This document shows, in pieces, positions 5,803 through 7,360 of a stretch of DNA of 7,360 bases. The notes beneath the pieces are model-generated. The model saw only the letters and a program-made list of their open reading frames with translations, had not been told where the DNA came from and searched no databases. This DNA comes from a gamma proteobacterium symbiont of Bathyaustriella thionipta (GTDB taxonomy: Bacteria; Pseudomonadota; Gammaproteobacteria; Chromatiales; Chromatiaceae), in assembly GCA_025656895.1 (NCBI GenBank), contig JAHXHF010000191.1, positions 1 through 7,360 of the forward strand. Reading direction: 5' to 3'. A program made the translations under genes and the position numbers. How positions within the stretch are numbered: position 1 is the first letter of the stretch; each line of letters opens with the position of its first letter.

Positions 5803-7272
5803 ATGATGATCTCAACCGTCTCTGCCAATGATACTGAAGCCTTTAATTTAGCGAAAACTTCGTTACAGTCCAGTGCTGGTAACGGGGTTGTTGTACAGCA
5901 GAATGCCCAGGGATATGCCAGTTTCATTTCAGTGCCGGTTGCCAGAACTCGTGCTTTTGGGGCAAACGCACTGGGTGCTGATGTGCGGGCGCAACATTTT
6001 TTAAATCAATATAAGGATCTTTTGGTTAAACAAAATACTGTTCTTGATCTTCGAGTAACAAGAAAAAGTACAGCCGATGTCAATGGCTATACTCAATCAC
6101 ACCAGCAGCAATTATACCTGGGCATTCCGGTAGCGGGAACCTATGCTAACGTATCTATGACAGCTGCAGGAATTAGCAGTGTTAATACACATCTTGTGGC
6201 TGATTTTAAAGAGCTTGCTGTTACCCCTGTTATTACAGCCCGAGCCGCGCTGGAAACCGCCCGTCGATTAGCCTTGCGTACTCACGGTCCTGCCGATCTG
6301 AACTTTTCCAACCCTCAACTGCAGATACTGGATAAAAGCGTCTTCAGTGCCAGAGCCAACAGTCATCCCAAACTGACCTGGTTTATTGAAGTGACAGGAT
6401 CCGGCGCACGTGAATTATTATGGATTGATGCGGTGACAGGAAGCGTGAGCAAACGCGTCAATCAACTGACAACCGCCAAGAACCGGCAAACCTATAACTC
6501 AGCTAATCAGGATAATGTTCTGCCGGGTACTCTGGAACGTTCGGAAGGACAGGGGCCGGTGACGTCCGGGGATATTAGCGGGGATACCAACCCTGCAGCC
6601 GCCGCCAGTGATGTGAATGATGCTCATGATTATGCCGGTGACACCTACGACTTCTACTTCAGCCGATTTGGCCGTGACAGTTATGATGGTGTCGGCGCAA
6701 CCATTACCTCATCGGTGCGGGTTTGTGGCAGTGACTTTGACTCAACTTGTCCGGACATGCAGAATGCTTTCTGGAATGGCACCCAGATGGCTTATGGTTC
6801 CGGCTTTTCGGCGGCAGATGATGTGGTTGCTCATGAACTGACGCATGCGGTTACCCAGAATACCGCCGATCTTATTTATCAGGATGAATCCGGTGCACTG
6901 AATGAATCCTATTCCGATATATTTGGTGAAGCCGTGGACTTAAGCAATGCTGGAGGTACGGATACTCCAACCTTACGTTGGAGTATGGGTGAGGATATCC
7001 CCGGTATTGGTGCAATCAGAAATATGCAGGATCCCACGATTTTTGGTGATCCTGACAAGGTGACCAGTGCTAACTATTTCTGTGGAAGTTCGGATAATGG
7101 TGGTGTGCACAGCAACAGCGGTGTACCTAATCATGCCTTTGCCTTAATGGTGGATGGTGGCAGCTTTAACGGTCAGACTGTTACCGGTATAGGTCTGGAT
7201 AAAGCCAGTGCCATACAATATCGCACATTGAGCAGCAAGTTGGGGCAATCCAGTTCTATGCTGGATAACTAG
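5803..7272 (+). CDS. M4 (thermolysin-family) zinc metalloprotease with propeptide, C-terminally short
   Basis: This is the main body of a secreted neutral protease, 489 residues from ATG 5803. Residues 50-220 form the propeptide: an FTP-like part with QQQLYLGIPVAGTYANV (about 101-117), then a PepSY-like part ending LLWIDAVTGSV (205-215). The catalytic part has VNDAHDYAGDTYDFY (271-285), the zinc motif H344-E-L-T-H348, the third ligand E368 in GALNESYSDIFGE, and H436 in DNGGVHSNSG (thermolysin H231 equivalent). C308 and C316 could form a disulfide. All catalytic residues are present. Two defects stand out: the signal peptide upstream is cut by a TAG, and the protein ends 53 residues after H436, where thermolysin has about 85, losing the last helices. 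No continuation is found in the other frames. The gene is AT-richer than the left gene group. The family is certain; a secreted, active product is doubtful unless the stop is read through or is an error. Confidence 0.9.
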   Translation: MMISTVSANDTEAFNLAKTSLQSSAGNGVVVQQNAQGYASFISVPVARTRAFGANALGADVRAQHFLNQYKDLLVKQNTVLDLRVTRKSTADVNGYTQSHQQQLYLGIPVAGTYANVSMTAAGISSVNTHLVADFKELAVTPVITARAALETARRLALRTHGPADLNFSNPQLQILDKSVFSARANSHPKLTWFIEVTGSGARELLWIDAVTGSVSKRVNQLTTAKNRQTYNSANQDNVLPGTLERSEGQGPVTSGDISGDTNPAAAASDVNDAHDYAGDTYDFYFSRFGRDSYDGVGATITSSVRVCGSDFDSTCPDMQNAFWNGTQMAYGSGFSAADDVVAHELTHAVTQNTADLIYQDESGALNESYSDIFGEAVDLSNAGGTDTPTLRWSMGEDIPGIGAIRNMQDPTIFGDPDKVTSANYFCGSSDNGGVHSNSGVPNHAFALMVDGGSFNGQTVTGIGLDKASAIQYRTLSSKLGQSSSMLDN

Positions 7273-7312
7273 TTAGTTACCGTCCATAAACGCCAACCCA
7301 TTGAAATAATTA

Positions 7313-7331
7313 AGAAAAACGGTGTTTTTTT
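7313..7331 (+). terminator. AT-rich hairpin with T-run after the M4 protease gene
   Basis: AAAAAC (7315-7320) pairs with GTTTTT (7324-7329) around GGT, extendable by a G-T and an A-T pair, and the right arm lies in a run of seven T. A second arm (TTTAAAAAC, 7333-7341) could compete. The stem is almost all A-T, so termination would be weak. It lies 40 bases after the stop codon. Confidence 0.35.
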
Positions 7332-7360
7332 GTTTAAAAACAAGTGAAAACTCCGGTGAA

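Noticed and set aside
5691..5927. 78-codon minus-strand frame across the M4 protease start
   Set aside because: It is antisense to the signal peptide and propeptide region and has no ribosome binding site or known motif.

Overview
The window looks like chromosomal DNA of a free-living gammaproteobacterium. The reasons are a short, single-domain cytoplasmic NagZ, a YgfZ of Escherichia coli type and length, tightly coupled genes with ordinary Shine-Dalgarno sites, and moderate GC content. I cannot name the genus. No RNA gene, insertion sequence, CRISPR array or phage gene was found.

Left part (1-4352, plus strand): a compact gene group. It holds a family 5 (Opp/Dpp type) peptide-binding protein lacking its N-terminal half, a 164-residue YkuD-fold protein without a signal peptide, OppB-type and OppC-type permeases, and, after a 71-base gap with its own ribosome binding site, nagZ. 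The first four genes overlap or nearly touch. NagZ trims anhydromuropeptides in the cytoplasm, and some signal-less YkuD proteins are cytoplasmic L,D-carboxypeptidases of peptidoglycan recycling. The group therefore reads best as a muropeptide uptake and recycling unit. This is inference. No ATPase gene is present in the window, and the 5' end of the binding-protein gene looks damaged or badly sequenced.

Middle part (4373-5410, minus strand): ygfZ, a folate-binding iron-sulfur maintenance protein, lies tail to tail with nagZ, only 20 bases away. A 314-base AT-rich stretch follows, with weak promoter candidates in both directions and one unconvincing 38-codon ORF.

Right part (5725-7272, plus strand): a thermolysin-family (M4) metalloprotease with FTP/PepSY-like propeptide and all catalytic residues. 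Its natural start, with a good ribosome binding site, is at 5725, but an in-frame TAG at 5797-5799 cuts the signal peptide in its hydrophobic core. The ORF also stops about 30 residues short of the usual M4 C-terminus. The gene is therefore either recently inactivated, read through, restarted without secretion, or affected by sequence error. These lesions, the possible muropeptide recycling operon and the damaged binding-protein gene are the points most worth checking.
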